Assembly: GCF_016865365.1 (NCBI RefSeq)
Contig: NZ_AP024469.1
Coordinates: forward strand, 3,440,501-3,504,500
DNA: 64,000 bases
Source: Geobacter sp. SVR
GTDB taxonomy: Bacteria; Desulfobacterota; Desulfuromonadia; Geobacterales; Pseudopelobacteraceae
Direction: 5' to 3'
Shown: positions 18,372 to 26,183 of the stretch, piece after piece
Position numbering within the stretch: the first letter of the stretch is position 1
Layout: every line of letters starts with the position of its first letter
Position numbers and translations under genes: made by a program
The notes under the pieces: model-generated
Told to the model about the DNA's origin: nothing
Seen by the model: only the letters and a program-made list of their open reading frames with translations
Database searches by the model: none

Positions 18372-19502
18372 ATGGAGCTGGTTTTTGCCGTATCCCTGCT
18401 GCTGATCGTCCACGCTTACTTCGGCTATCCTCTCAGCCTGAAAGTGCTGGGGCGCGTACGTCCCAAACCGGTAATCAGGCGCTACTGCCAGCCTCCGGTT
18501 ACCCTGATCATCGCCGCCTGCAACGAAGAGCGCAGGATCGGAGAAAAGCTTGAAAACACGCTTGCGCTGGACTATCCCCGCGAAAAGCTGCAGGTGATCG
18601 TCACCTCCGACGGTTCGAGCGACGGCACCAATGCCATCGTGCGGGGATATGCCGCACAAGGCATTGGGCTGCATGTCTGTCCGGAACGCAAGGGGAAGGA
18701 AAACGCACAGAAGGAGGCGCTCGAAAAGGCGACAGGGGAGATCGTCGTCTTCTCTGATGTTTCTACGATGCTGGATCCGCAGGGCATCAGCGAAATCGTG
18801 GCCAATTTCGCCGACCCCAGCGTGGGATGCGTGAGCAGTGTCGACCGGGTGATCGGCCGCGATGGCAAGCCCTGCGGAGAAGGCTTTTACGTCAGATACG
18901 AAATGTGGCTGCGGAAGCTCGAATCCCGGGCAAATTCCCTGGTCGGATTGAGCGGCTCGTTCTTTGCCGCGCGCAGGGAGGTCTGCCGCGGGTTTTCCGG
19001 CGATATGCAGAGCGATTTCAGGATGGTGCTGGCCAGCAACCGGATGGGACTGAGGGGGGTCAGCGATCCCGCAGCCGTGGGCTATTACCGCGACATTTCC
19101 GACGGGCGGCGCGAATTCGACCGCAAGGTGCGCACCGTGTTGAGGGGCTTGACCGTCATGTTCCACAACCTGGAATTCCTGAACCTGTTCCGCTACGGCC
19201 TGTTCTCCTACCAGTATTTCTGCCATAAGCTGCTGCGCTGGCTGGTGCCGCTGTTTCTTGCGACGGCACTGACAGCCAATGCCGCCCTGAGCCTGAAATC
19301 GACCGGGTATGCGGCGCTTCTGGCGGTTCACTGCGGATTTTACGGCATAGCCGCTGTCGGATGGTGGGCGAACTCACTGCCCCGGGGAGTCGTACTGAAG
19401 GTCCCGCTGTATTTCGTTACGGTCAACGCCGCCATTGCCGTGGCATGGTGGCGCTTCATCTCCGGGAAGCGGATGGTGATGTGGTCCCCCTCGCAGCGGT
19501 AG
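18372..19502 (+). CDS. Membrane-bound family 2 glycosyltransferase
   Basis: The 376-residue GT2 has an N-terminal membrane helix (ELVFAVSLLLIVHAYFGYPL), the GT-A catalytic domain (VTLIIAACNEERRIGEKLENT, VIVTSDGSSDGT, EIVVFSDVSTMLD) and C-terminal membrane helices (from about residue 285), the arrangement of processive or EPS glycosyltransferases such as IcaA/HasA relatives. The expected QxxRW motif is not evident, so it may be a non-processive enzyme. The start at 18372 follows AGGAG; the in-frame ATG at 18276 is less likely because it precedes the membrane helix by 32 unremarkable residues. It is followed by the CRP site and cGAMP-type riboswitch unit. Confidence 0.85.
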   Translation: MELVFAVSLLLIVHAYFGYPLSLKVLGRVRPKPVIRRYCQPPVTLIIAACNEERRIGEKLENTLALDYPREKLQVIVTSDGSSDGTNAIVRGYAAQGIGLHVCPERKGKENAQKEALEKATGEIVVFSDVSTMLDPQGISEIVANFADPSVGCVSSVDRVIGRDGKPCGEGFYVRYEMWLRKLESRANSLVGLSGSFFAARREVCRGFSGDMQSDFRMVLASNRMGLRGVSDPAAVGYYRDISDGRREFDRKVRTVLRGLTVMFHNLEFLNLFRYGLFSYQYFCHKLLRWLVPLFLATALTANAALSLKSTGYAALLAVHCGFYGIAAVGWWANSLPRGVVLKVPLYFVTVNAAIAVAWWRFISGKRMVMWSPSQR

Positions 19503-19562
19503 GCATCGCCGCGTCGAGATATTTTCTGCCGCTTCGGTCGTGAGCCGGGAGAAGCGTCAAAG

Positions 19563-19612
19563 TGTGACGGCAGTCACAGGGTTGGGTCATGTCGCGTGGT
19601 ATAAAGGGTTCC
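19563..19612 (+). promoter_or_regulatory. CRP-type operator and promoter before the cGAMP-type riboswitch
   Basis: TGTGA-CGGCAG-TCACA (19563-19578) is a perfect TGTGA-N6-TCACA site centred at 19570.5. The -10 box TATAAA (19600-19605) predicts a start near 19612, so the site is at -41.5. This repeats the geometry at 16788-16837. The -35 region is poor, as expected for an activator-dependent class II promoter. Confidence 0.72.
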
Positions 19613-19627
19613 ACATTGACATGAGCA

Positions 19628-19702
19628 GGTAACGATACTACTAAACCATCCGCAAGGATGGGGCGGAAAGCCTAAGGGTCTCCCTGAGACAGCCGGGTTG
19701 CC
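19628..19702 (+). promoter_or_regulatory. GEMM-Ib riboswitch, A20 type (3',3'-cGAMP-selective)
   Basis: GGTAAC (19628-19633) pairs with GTTGCC (19697-19702) as P1. Between them run CTAAACCATCC-GCAA-GGATGG, GGCGGAAAGCC, a GGGTCTCCCTGAGAC segment and AGCCGGGT, an almost textbook GEMM-I aptamer. The base aligned with Vc2 G20 is A (19640, in TACTAAACC), the hallmark of the Geobacter GEMM-Ib class known to prefer 3',3'-cGAMP over c-di-GMP. It precedes the secreted lectin-fold gene at 19862 by about 160 bp. The aptamer call is firm; the ligand call rests on the A20 rule. Confidence 0.92.
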
Positions 19703-19747
19703 GAACTACCAGAGACACACGGGTTCGGTCCCGGCTTTTTGATTTTT
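19692..19747 (+). terminator. Riboswitch-controlled terminator of the lectin-fold operon
   Basis: GCCGGG..GCCGAAC (within 19692-19706) can pair with GTTCGG.CCCGGC (19723-19735), followed by TTTTTGATTTTTT. The 5' arm overlaps the 3' half of the aptamer including P1, so ligand binding should prevent termination (ON switch). Confidence 0.85.
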
Positions 19748-19861
19748 TGAGATATGGATCACATAACTGAAAACATCGGCATGCTAGGATCGGAACAATT
19801 GAATCCATGAATTCAGGATGCGGCCGGACGCGGCTGGAGCGGAAGACGAAAGGAGCAGGCA

Positions 19862-20806
19862 ATGAAGGTCAGAACCAAGTTGTTATTTTCGATTTCAACG
19901 CTGATGCTGGGGTGGGCAAGCATCGGTAATGCGGGCACACTGTTTCAGGAGAATTTCGAGGATGGCAGCTTCAGTGCCAGGGGCTGGTACGACAATACAG
20001 CTCCGAAGCTCTCCAGCGTCGAACATGCCGCCAACAGCACCAAGTCCCTGGAATTCCATTTTGCAAAGGGCGCAGTGACCCCTGATAACGCCGCAGCGAC
20101 CATGCGGAAAAAGTTTACTGAAAGCGATTCGGTGTATGTCAGCTATTACATCAAGCACAGTGCAGGCTGGGTCGGTTCCGGGGTTGCCTACCACCCCCAT
20201 CAGTTTTACCTGCTGACAAATCTCGAAGGGGACTGGTCGGGTCTTATTCCTTCACACATGACCGCTTACATTGAGGAGAACGGCGGGAATTCAGTGCTGG
20301 CGATTCAAGATAGTGTCAACGTCAACCTCTCGAATGTAGGTAAAGATCTGACCGCAACCACAGAAAATCGGGCCGTGGCCGGATGCAATGGGGACAGCGA
20401 CGGGTACGGAAACGGCGATTGCTACGCCAGCGGTAGCGGTTACGCCAACGGCAAACAGTGGAAGTCAGGAACAGCACTTTTTTCCAACACCACCGGCACG
20501 TATTACAAAGGCGACTGGCATCTGGTGGAAACCTACTTCAAGCTGAACAGCATCGTCAACGGCAAAGGTGTCAAGGATGGTATTCTGCAGCAATGGTATG
20601 ATGGACGGCTGGTTATGAATTATACCGATGTCGTTTTCCGTACCGCACAGAATCCTAACATGAAGTTCAACCAGTTTCTGATCGGACCCTATATCGGCGT
20701 TGGATCTCCAGTTGATCAGACCTTCTGGATAGACAACCTCGTGGTGGCGACAGCCCCTCCGGTCAAGATTTCTGCTCCGCAGAATTTGAGAGTCATCAGT
20801 CAGTAG
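19862..20806 (+). CDS. Secreted concanavalin A-like (lectin/lyase-fold) protein
   Basis: The 314-residue exported protein has a clear signal peptide (cut after ...ASIGNA, residue 24). The mature part starts FQENFEDGSFSARGWYDN and shows the jelly-roll pattern of ConA-like domains (KSLEFHFAKG, YVSYYIKHSAGWVG, WHLVETYFKLN, QQWYDGRLVMNYTDV, FWIDNLVVA), as in polysaccharide-lyase-like and LamG-like proteins. No catalytic residues can be assigned. The C-terminus SAPQNLRVISQ closely matches that of the next gene (QAPTGLRVIAQ). It is likely an extracellular polysaccharide-binding or -modifying protein. It is the first gene downstream of the cGAMP-type riboswitch and has Shine-Dalgarno AAAGGAG. Confidence 0.78.
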   Translation: MKVRTKLLFSISTLMLGWASIGNAGTLFQENFEDGSFSARGWYDNTAPKLSSVEHAANSTKSLEFHFAKGAVTPDNAAATMRKKFTESDSVYVSYYIKHSAGWVGSGVAYHPHQFYLLTNLEGDWSGLIPSHMTAYIEENGGNSVLAIQDSVNVNLSNVGKDLTATTENRAVAGCNGDSDGYGNGDCYASGSGYANGKQWKSGTALFSNTTGTYYKGDWHLVETYFKLNSIVNGKGVKDGILQQWYDGRLVMNYTDVVFRTAQNPNMKFNQFLIGPYIGVGSPVDQTFWIDNLVVATAPPVKISAPQNLRVISQ

Positions 20807-20861
20807 TGTCTGACGCACCGCTTCTGGCAACAATTCAAACAACAAGCTGTAAGGAGAACGT

Positions 20862-21686
20862 ATGAAAGCTGTAAGCAAAAAGTTGATAATTACCTTTCAA
20901 ATTGCATCGATGCTCGGCATTTGTGCCGCAAACCAGGCCTTTGCTTGGACCAAGACGGTAAATTTCGATAACGGAACAGTGGGGGCTGTCGCCAATGGCA
21001 GTGGCAACTTTGACTACGCCGGTACCAAGACCACCATTTCCACCGACCAGGCGGCCAACGGCACAAAATCCGCCAAGCTGAGCTGGAATAAAGGAGATTC
21101 GGGCTGGAACACGGCGCATGGCGAGATTCAGTTTCCGTCACCGGTAAAAAACGGTGGAGAGGTGTGGATCAGAGGCTATTACTACTTCGCCCAGCCCTGG
21201 AGCTTCGTTTCCAACGTCGGCGATTACAGCTGTGTGAAGATCATGCGACTGGCCACTGATGTTGGGGGATGGCATTCCATTTTTTCAGTGTACAGCCCTA
21301 ATATCTCAGCTTCCAACGAAATGGAACAGGTTCAGGTCGATACTGGCGTGCCCTTTATCATCGGCGCATGGCAGAGCCTGGAGATATATCTGAAGTTGTC
21401 TCCCACCAATGGGATCTTTAGAATCTGGCAAAACGGAAAACTGGTTTTCGAGGACCTCAACCACAAGACTATCACCAGCACAAACGGCTACGTATCAATG
21501 GCATCGGTCATGTCCGTATGGAACAATAACGTGGGACAATCGCAAACCCAGTATGTGGACGATTTCGTCATCACGACCGACCGTCCGTCCCAAGTGGACA
21601 GCAAAGGTAACCCGATGATCGGCCCGAACACCGCCACCAAGGCACCGCTGCAGGCCCCTACCGGCCTGCGCGTTATCGCGCAGTAA
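20862..21686 (+). CDS. Second secreted concanavalin A-like protein
   Basis: The 274-residue protein has a signal peptide (cut after ...NQAFA, residue 28) and a ConA-like body: VNFDNGTVGAVANG, AANGTKSAKLSWNKGDSGWN, GGEVWIRGYYYF, WQSLEIYLKLSPTNG, FRIWQNGKLVFED and QYVDDFVITTD. It is a diverged paralogue of its neighbour, with the same overall order and the same C-terminal tail type (APTGLRVIAQ). It starts 55 bp after that gene with AAGGAG, so it is in the same riboswitch-controlled operon. Function is inferred as extracellular carbohydrate binding; lyase activity is possible but unproven. Confidence 0.78.
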   Translation: MKAVSKKLIITFQIASMLGICAANQAFAWTKTVNFDNGTVGAVANGSGNFDYAGTKTTISTDQAANGTKSAKLSWNKGDSGWNTAHGEIQFPSPVKNGGEVWIRGYYYFAQPWSFVSNVGDYSCVKIMRLATDVGGWHSIFSVYSPNISASNEMEQVQVDTGVPFIIGAWQSLEIYLKLSPTNGIFRIWQNGKLVFEDLNHKTITSTNGYVSMASVMSVWNNNVGQSQTQYVDDFVITTDRPSQVDSKGNPMIGPNTATKAPLQAPTGLRVIAQ

Positions 21687-21712
21687 GCGGGACTGAAGAT
21701 CTTCTGACTATT

Positions 21713-21775
21713 GTGCCCGAACCGGATGGTACGAATACGACTTTCAAAGTTCAATCGTACGCTCGGTTCGGGCAC
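21713..21775. terminator. Large hairpin between convergent operons
   Basis: GTGCCCGAACCG (21713-21724) and CGGTTCGGGCAC (21764-21775) form a perfect 12-bp stem, with inner GTACGA/TCGTAC pairing. It lies between the convergent genes ending at 21686 (+) and 21791 (-). There is no clear T-tract on either side. Confidence 0.7.
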
Positions 21776-21790
21776 TGTCGTTCAGAGCTT

Positions 21791-22756
21791 TCAATTGATG
21801 GAGGCCACGTACTTCTGTCGCAGTGACTGCAATGCAATATCCGCCAACGAGACGGAACGGGCGGTAAAATAAACCATGTACAGAAAAATGGTGGCCACGA
21901 ATCCCGAAGTGCCGGGCGCGCGAAGTCGATGCACCGAGGCTGCCAGTGAAACCCCCGCCAGAAACACCACATATGCCGATGGAAAAATGAACCACGGCAA
22001 CAGCCGAGTGATCGGACCAACCAAACAAGCCACGACCATGCATAAATTGGCGAGACTCACCAGCGCCGGTTTTGAAGAGGCGAGCCTGGCAAATGATCGA
22101 CAATCCCCACGCCCATGCCATCGTTCCCGTGCAAAAAATCCCCGAAGAGTTTTGGGATAGCCGGCGTGCACAACCTGCAGTTCCGGATCGTTCAGTATCC
22201 GCGCCCCCTGGCGCCGTAACCGGGCACAAAACTCGCAGTCTTCTCCCGTCTCCCAGGCCGTGTCGAATCCCCCGCTTTGCAGGAACAGTTGTCGGTGGAG
22301 AATGAGGTGGCCTCCGTTTATGTAACCTACCTCAGTGCGGGTAGTACGGGGCGCGAACCAGATCCGCTCGATCCAATTATTCTCTTCACTAATCCCGTAC
22401 AACGAGCCGGTGACGATCTCCGGGGCGTTCTGGAGTCGCGCCAGCACCTCCACGATTCGCTCCCCCCACCCCTTGCCCAGATATACGTCCGCATCCAGGA
22501 ATACCAGAATATCCGCTTCAGCCCGAGCCGCCCCCAGATTCCTCAAAGCCGAAATGGTGCATCCCGGCGCAGCCAGGCACAACGCTCCCTTGCTGCGGGC
22601 GATTGGCATGGTCTGGTCGCAGGAACCGTTGTCTACCACGACGACCTCATACCGTAAGCGTTGCCCGACCTGTGTACGTATGGCATCAAGAACCCCGCCA
22701 ATATGCACCTCTTCATTGAGCGTAGGGATGATGAAGCTGAGTTCAGGCCGGCCCAT
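21791..22756 (-). CDS. Family 2 glycosyltransferase with C-terminal membrane helices
   Basis: The 321-residue GT2 starts LSFIIPTLNEEVHIGGVLDA and has the nucleotide-binding VVVDNGSCDQT and metal-binding FLDADVYL motifs. GGFDTAWETGEDCEFCARLRR is the acceptor-side ED motif. Two or three membrane segments follow residue 235. It should build an EPS repeat unit on a lipid carrier. It is the last gene of the minus-strand run starting at 33948 and lies 52 bp downstream of a GT4 gene. The start is the first Met in the fold. Confidence 0.9.
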   Translation of the reverse strand: MGRPELSFIIPTLNEEVHIGGVLDAIRTQVGQRLRYEVVVVDNGSCDQTMPIARSKGALCLAAPGCTISALRNLGAARAEADILVFLDADVYLGKGWGERIVEVLARLQNAPEIVTGSLYGISEENNWIERIWFAPRTTRTEVGYINGGHLILHRQLFLQSGGFDTAWETGEDCEFCARLRRQGARILNDPELQVVHAGYPKTLRGFFARERWHGRGDCRSFARLASSKPALVSLANLCMVVACLVGPITRLLPWFIFPSAYVVFLAGVSLAASVHRLRAPGTSGFVATIFLYMVYFTARSVSLADIALQSLRQKYVASIN

Positions 22757-22808
22757 GGCGCCCCCTCTGGCGTTATTAGATATACCAACAGCGTGCAGTG
22801 ACCAGGCA

Positions 22809-23918
22809 TCAGCCGAACATTACCGCATCAATCGCCCCAACCACCCGAGGCCAGGTAAATCGGTCCAGCACGCGCTCTCTGGCGCGCCTTCCCATTTCCA
22901 TCCTCGTCTCGGGTCGACGATAGAAGTCGAGAATCGCTTCTGCTATTCCCTCATGGTCTCCCGGCTCGACCAGGTAGCCGGCTTCTCCATCGCCGATGAT
23001 CTCGGGCATGGCATTAAGCCTGGTGCCGATACAGGCCAATCCCTGCGTCATCGCCTCCAGGAATACGAAACCGAAGGAGTCGCAACGTGATGGCAGGAGG
23101 AAAAGGTCGGCACTCCGGTACTGCTCCAGCAAAGCCTTACGGTCTGTCACCGCCCCCATATAGCGGACCCCCTCCATTTCCATCTCAGGGGTATGGTTGG
23201 GCCCCACGATAATCAGTTCGAGTTCCGGCATCTGTTTCCGGGCGATTGCAAAGCCCTTCAGCGCATCCGGTCCCCCCTTCAGTTCAAAGGTGTACCCGAC
23301 AAACAGACATCTTTTAGTGGGTGCAGCGGGAAGTTGCTGTCGCATGTTGTTGATGAAGAAGTCGTCCAGCCCCATTCCCACCACGGTGATGCGCCCGGCT
23401 GGAATGCCGTAGTCGGCAATCAGATGTCGGCGCACGAAGTCCGCTGAGACGAAGATATGGGCTGCCTCGGCATAAAGTCGTTGCTCGAGTTCCACGAACC
23501 CCTTACGCTGCCCATGTTCCGGAACCCAGCGGGAGTAACCGTCCTGAAAGGCGAGTTTCATTGTATAGGTGAAGAAAAGATAGTACTCCATCCGTTCAGC
23601 CCGGGGATGCGGTGCATAGAGCCCCCCGATCTGAAGGATCTTGTCTTCAGACGTGCAGACACGATCGAGAAGACGACCATTCAGCCGGGTGGTGCGGTGC
23701 CAGCCGGCGACCGAGTATGTTCCCAACATGGAGCGCCGGTGTGACCAAGTTTTACGATCGGGATGAAACGATTCGAGTAGAAGACGCACTTTCGGCCAGA
23801 TTTTTTTCTTGGCATCAATAATCTCCATGCGGTAACCACGATCCGCCAGAGCATCGCGCAGATAGATCGGCAGGCCGGATGAGGAATCCTCCTGGCACAC
23901 CAGGTGTATTGTAGCCAT
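22809..23918 (-). CDS. Family 4 glycosyltransferase
   Basis: The 369-residue GT-B enzyme starts MATIHLVCQEDSSSGLPIYLRDAL and has the donor site CLFVGYTFELKGGPDAL, the YMGAVTD..LLEQY loop and the E-x7-E region SFGFVFLEAMTQGLACIGT. The start at 23918 follows GGAG; an upstream in-frame start would overlap the preceding ATP-grasp gene by about 130 bp and add no recognised sequence. It is co-transcribed within the EPS run. Sugar specificity is unknown. Confidence 0.9.
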   Translation of the reverse strand: MATIHLVCQEDSSSGLPIYLRDALADRGYRMEIIDAKKKIWPKVRLLLESFHPDRKTWSHRRSMLGTYSVAGWHRTTRLNGRLLDRVCTSEDKILQIGGLYAPHPRAERMEYYLFFTYTMKLAFQDGYSRWVPEHGQRKGFVELEQRLYAEAAHIFVSADFVRRHLIADYGIPAGRITVVGMGLDDFFINNMRQQLPAAPTKRCLFVGYTFELKGGPDALKGFAIARKQMPELELIIVGPNHTPEMEMEGVRYMGAVTDRKALLEQYRSADLFLLPSRCDSFGFVFLEAMTQGLACIGTRLNAMPEIIGDGEAGYLVEPGDHEGIAEAILDFYRRPETRMEMGRRARERVLDRFTWPRVVGAIDAVMFG

Positions 23919-23943
23919 ACTCGACTCCGTTCTTCCCAAGATG

Positions 23944-25155
23944 TTACCTGTGTGCCAACCCCAGCAACGCTGCGACGTACGCCCGGGCTTCTGCGGCAAA
24001 TGGACGTGGGTCCTGCGGGTCGTAGACGTCGAGCGATGTGTCGGATGTCCCTGCCCTGAACAGTTCCCGTGCCACCTCAATAATGCCGGGGGATCCGGGG
24101 GGCAATAAAGCCTTCAGACGGCGGCCTGATTTCAGGCGTATGAGCAGGTGATCCAGCAGCCCGAAGGTCCATTTCAAGCGGTGTCCGATCCGGTATCCAT
24201 GGCAGGGGGCGGGGGGCATGATACCCCGGTAATAATCAAGACAGAGAGCGGGGAAATCGATGCCTGAGGAAACCGCCAACTGCAAGGACCCCCAGAATCT
24301 GCCGTTGATTTCCATAAGTTTTGCCGTCCCATCTCTGACATCACGTTTGAACTCAACCATGGCCACTCCCGGCCAGGCGACCTCCGCAAGAAGCCTGCGA
24401 GCCGCCTCAATCATCTCACCATCCAGCGGTATGCTTTCCGAGAGGACGCTGACCCCACCTGTGGGAGGTTTTTCCAACAGACGGCGATGGGAAAAGAGGG
24501 CAAGATGACGATCAACGTCGAAAAGCGTAAACAGCCCGGTACCTTCACCGGTGATCACTTCCTGAATCAGGGAAGGATACCTGAGAATGGGTCTGCTCTC
24601 GTACAGCCGCGCCAGCTGTTGCTGATCAGCGGCATACATTACCCCGGAGGAGATGATGTTCTCCCCTTCCACCACTTTTGAATAGGCCGGCTTCACCACA
24701 ACTGGAAAATCGGCGATCCGTCGCCTCTGGCGGTGGAAATCCTCACGCCCTTCCACATAAAGAGTGGTCGGCATGGCAACTCCCAGGCGCTCTGCCGTCT
24801 GAAACAGGGTGTACTTGTTCGATACCGCCGCCATCTTTTCGGGTGGAGCACAGGCAAGTTTCGCGGTATTTCCAAGAGCGCTCCTCGTCCGGTTGAGTAT
24901 ATATACCGATTGTTCTGTCACCGGAAATACCAGTTCGATCCGCTCCCTTCGTACAATATCGGCAATCGCTGCAGCATAGGCGGCACCATTTTCCATCGGG
25001 TCAGGGACCCGATAGGCTGCCCGACAGAATCTCGAACAGGCGGAGATACAGGTCCCCTCCTGTCCTGACACGAAGATTGTGTGTCCCTTTCTGCCGAGGG
25101 AGCGGGTTACGGCGAGAGCGGATCTGGCTTCGCCATCGGTAACAAGAACATTCAT
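23944..25155 (-). CDS. ATP-grasp ligase-like protein of the EPS operon
   Basis: The 403-residue protein begins with a pre-ATP-grasp fold (MNVLVTDGEARSALAVTRSLGRKGH) and a carbamoyl-phosphate-synthase-like ATP-grasp domain: FPVVVKPAYSKVV (Lys of the ATP site), LIQEVITGEGTGLF, and metal ligands in VAMVEFKRD ... LMEINGRFWGSL. Such proteins join a carboxylate to an amine or alcohol using ATP; in polysaccharide operons they may attach amino acids or other groups to a sugar. The substrate is unknown. It starts 11 bp after the deacetylase stop and 25 bp before the next gene, so translation is tightly linked. Confidence 0.8.
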   Translation of the reverse strand: MNVLVTDGEARSALAVTRSLGRKGHTIFVSGQEGTCISACSRFCRAAYRVPDPMENGAAYAAAIADIVRRERIELVFPVTEQSVYILNRTRSALGNTAKLACAPPEKMAAVSNKYTLFQTAERLGVAMPTTLYVEGREDFHRQRRRIADFPVVVKPAYSKVVEGENIISSGVMYAADQQQLARLYESRPILRYPSLIQEVITGEGTGLFTLFDVDRHLALFSHRRLLEKPPTGGVSVLSESIPLDGEMIEAARRLLAEVAWPGVAMVEFKRDVRDGTAKLMEINGRFWGSLQLAVSSGIDFPALCLDYYRGIMPPAPCHGYRIGHRLKWTFGLLDHLLIRLKSGRRLKALLPPGSPGIIEVARELFRAGTSDTSLDVYDPQDPRPFAAEARAYVAALLGLAHR

Positions 25156-25166
25156 GGATTCCCTTT

Positions 25167-26183
25167 TCAGAACGCCTGAAGTAAAACTCGCGATCTCAGC
25201 ATCGGGATAGTGGCACAGGTATCCTCGTGCAAGCCGATCCTCGGCGCATCCAGAGGGGAAATACCTGATTCCAGATACCCTCTTCGTGTAGTCACCGCTG
25301 CATCGAACCCATATTCCTTCACAATTTGCCGGACCGATTCGCTGCAATTGCCATTGGGATAGGCGAAGGTAGTAACCTTCTGCCTCAGACGGTTCTCGAT
25401 CTCCATGCGGGAAAACTGCACTTCTTCGCGCACCCTCTGCAGTGGCAGCTGATCCAGAAGCTCGTGGTGAACCGTGTGTGCGCCGAACCGGACCAGACCG
25501 CTCTCAGCCATCTCTCCAGCCTCCTCCCAGTTCAGCATCAGCCGTTCTGTGGTCGCGACCGACAGATCACCCAGCAGATGAGCCAGTATTTCCTCCCGGT
25601 CGTGCGGAGACTTCTTTTTCAGCAACTCGATCAGTTCTTCGCGAAAAAGCTCGGCTTTTTTCTGCAAGCCCTCAAGTTCACCAGAAAACCGTCTGACGGA
25701 GTCCGGAGCCTGAACCTCGGCCATGGCGCCGATATTGAGGCGATCGATACAGGAACTGACCTCGTCCGTCCAGAAGGTCTTCCGGGTCCCCACATATCCG
25801 GTAGCTAAAAAGATGGTTGCCGGTACGGCGTACTTTTTCAAAATCGGAAAAGCCTCGCTGTAGTTGTCCCGCCATCCGTCATCGAACGTCAAGGCACAAC
25901 ACCGTCCTATTGATTCTCCTTTCCGGACTTTTGCCATCAGTTCGTCCAGAAAGACTATTTTGAACCTGCCACGAAGGAAGGACACGTGCTTCTCAAAGGT
26001 TGTGGCACTCACGACCATTCCCGGTTGCACGTGCGGCGGCAGGCGCTCCGACATCGGGACGATGCGGTGGTACATCAGTATGAACGCCTTGTCCGAAAGA
26101 TACAGCCGTTCCAGCAAGGCATGGATGCCGGTGGAAGACAGCAGGGCGGACAGAACCCGTCGGATGAATATCTTCGGCGTCAT
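25167..26183 (-). CDS. Polysaccharide deacetylase (CE4/NodB)
   Basis: The 338-residue protein has the NodB signature: FILMYHRIV, motif 1 LTFDDGWRDNY (catalytic and metal Asp), motif 2 FGAHTVHHELL (H-x3-H metal site) and TFAYPNGNCSE. A short N-terminal hydrophobic stretch (IFIRRVLSALLSS) may anchor it. CE4 enzymes remove N- or O-acetyl groups from polysaccharides with a divalent metal. The start at 26183 overlaps the stop of the preceding gene as ATGA, so the two are translationally coupled; GGAGG lies 11 nt upstream. It probably tailors the EPS during or after synthesis. Confidence 0.88.
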   Translation of the reverse strand: MTPKIFIRRVLSALLSSTGIHALLERLYLSDKAFILMYHRIVPMSERLPPHVQPGMVVSATTFEKHVSFLRGRFKIVFLDELMAKVRKGESIGRCCALTFDDGWRDNYSEAFPILKKYAVPATIFLATGYVGTRKTFWTDEVSSCIDRLNIGAMAEVQAPDSVRRFSGELEGLQKKAELFREELIELLKKKSPHDREEILAHLLGDLSVATTERLMLNWEEAGEMAESGLVRFGAHTVHHELLDQLPLQRVREEVQFSRMEIENRLRQKVTTFAYPNGNCSESVRQIVKEYGFDAAVTTRRGYLESGISPLDAPRIGLHEDTCATIPMLRSRVLLQAF

